From CAZAGD01 sp964484485 (GTDB lineage Bacteria; Desulfobacterota; SM23-61), in contig CAZAGD010000062.1 in assembly GCA_964484485.1 (NCBI GenBank), positions 1 through 6,302 of the forward strand: a stretch of DNA of 6,302 nucleotides, in the 5' to 3' direction. Made by a program: the position numbers and the translations under genes. The notes under the pieces were generated by a model that saw nothing but the letters and a program-made list of their open reading frames with translations, was not told where the DNA came from and made no database searches. Shown here piece by piece: positions 6,130 through 6,302 of the stretch. How positions within the stretch are numbered: position 1 is the stretch's first letter; the number at the start of each line of letters is the position of its first letter.

Positions 6130-6302
6130 CTGATTTTAACCAGGAAGATAGGCGAATGCATCGTCATCGGGGACAAGATAAAAGTTTACGTGATGGATGT
6201 GCGCGGGAAACAGGTGCGCTTAGGTATTGAGGCCCCGGCCGAAAACGTTATTTATCGGGAAGAGATTTTCCAAAAGGTCATCGAAGAAAATAAATTAGCT
6301 GC
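6127..6302 (+). CDS. csrA: Carbon storage/translational regulator CsrA, N-terminal part (3' end outside window)
   Basis: CsrA is a small dimeric RNA-binding protein that represses or activates translation by binding GGA motifs near ribosome binding sites; in many flagellated bacteria it controls flagellin synthesis. The first 58 codons are present, close to the usual 60-80 residue total. The sequence opens MLILTRKIGECIVIGD and continues with GKQVRLGIEAPAENV and YREEIFQKV, covering the five beta strands and the C-terminal helix. Both arginines that contact RNA in the family are present, Arg6 and Arg44. Residue 11 is Cys and residue 43 is Tyr, where Ser/Thr and His are more usual; neither change should abolish function. 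The ATG has an excellent Shine-Dalgarno, GGAGG (6116-6120), 6 nt upstream, and begins 38 nt after the flgL stop with no terminator between. The flagellar placement suggests a role in controlling flagellin, probably with FliW, which would have to lie outside this window. Confidence 0.95.
   Translation, partial: MLILTRKIGECIVIGDKIKVYVMDVRGKQVRLGIEAPAENVIYREEIFQKVIEENKLA

Noticed and set aside
6178..6206. sigma28-like -35 (AAAAGTTT) inside csrA
   Set aside because: No GCCGATAA-like -10 follows at 11 nt, and it is within conserved coding sequence.

Overview
This window is a single co-directional block of flagellar genes on the + strand: flgG (3' end only) - flgA - flgH - flgI - flgJ (rod-binding domain only) - flgN - flgK - flgL - csrA (5' part only). 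All eight junctions are 3 to 38 nt long. I see no terminator, no convincing internal promoter, no mobile element, no RNA gene and no gene-free stretch above 40 nt, so the block reads as the inner part of one long operon whose promoter lies upstream of the window.

Organism: an L-ring lipoprotein (FlgH), a periplasmic P-ring protein (FlgI) and the P-ring chaperone FlgA mean a didermic bacterium with an outer membrane. The order flgG-A-H-I-J-N-K-L followed directly by csrA, a FlgJ without a peptidoglycan hydrolase domain, and a CsrA ending in ENKLAA are reminiscent of Desulfobacterota (the former Deltaproteobacteria). The DNA looks moderately A+T-rich by eye. The taxonomic call is inference, not proof.

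Layout: 1-242, distal rod protein FlgG. 249-2913, the P/L-ring module (FlgA chaperone, FlgH L-ring lipoprotein, FlgI P-ring). 2932-3279, rod assembly factor FlgJ. 3283-6088, the hook-filament junction module (FlgN, the probable chaperone for FlgK and FlgL, then FlgK and FlgL). 6127 to the end, the post-transcriptional regulator CsrA. The genes therefore follow assembly order: rod, rings, hook-filament junction, then a regulator which in other bacteria controls flagellin translation.

No wholly new system is visible. Three things deserve a second look. First, the csrA start region can fold into a 10-bp hairpin whose hexaloop AGGGAG is the Shine-Dalgarno core and closely resembles the CsrA SELEX loop ARGGAU; the stem takes in the AUG, which suggests autoregulation. 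Weaker start-site hairpins can be drawn at flgH, flgI and flgN. Second, both ring proteins carry proline-rich segments: FlgH just after its lipidated Cys, and FlgI in an apparent insertion near its C-terminus. Third, there is no flgM between flgJ and flgN and no fliW between flgL and csrA, which bears on how late flagellar genes are controlled.
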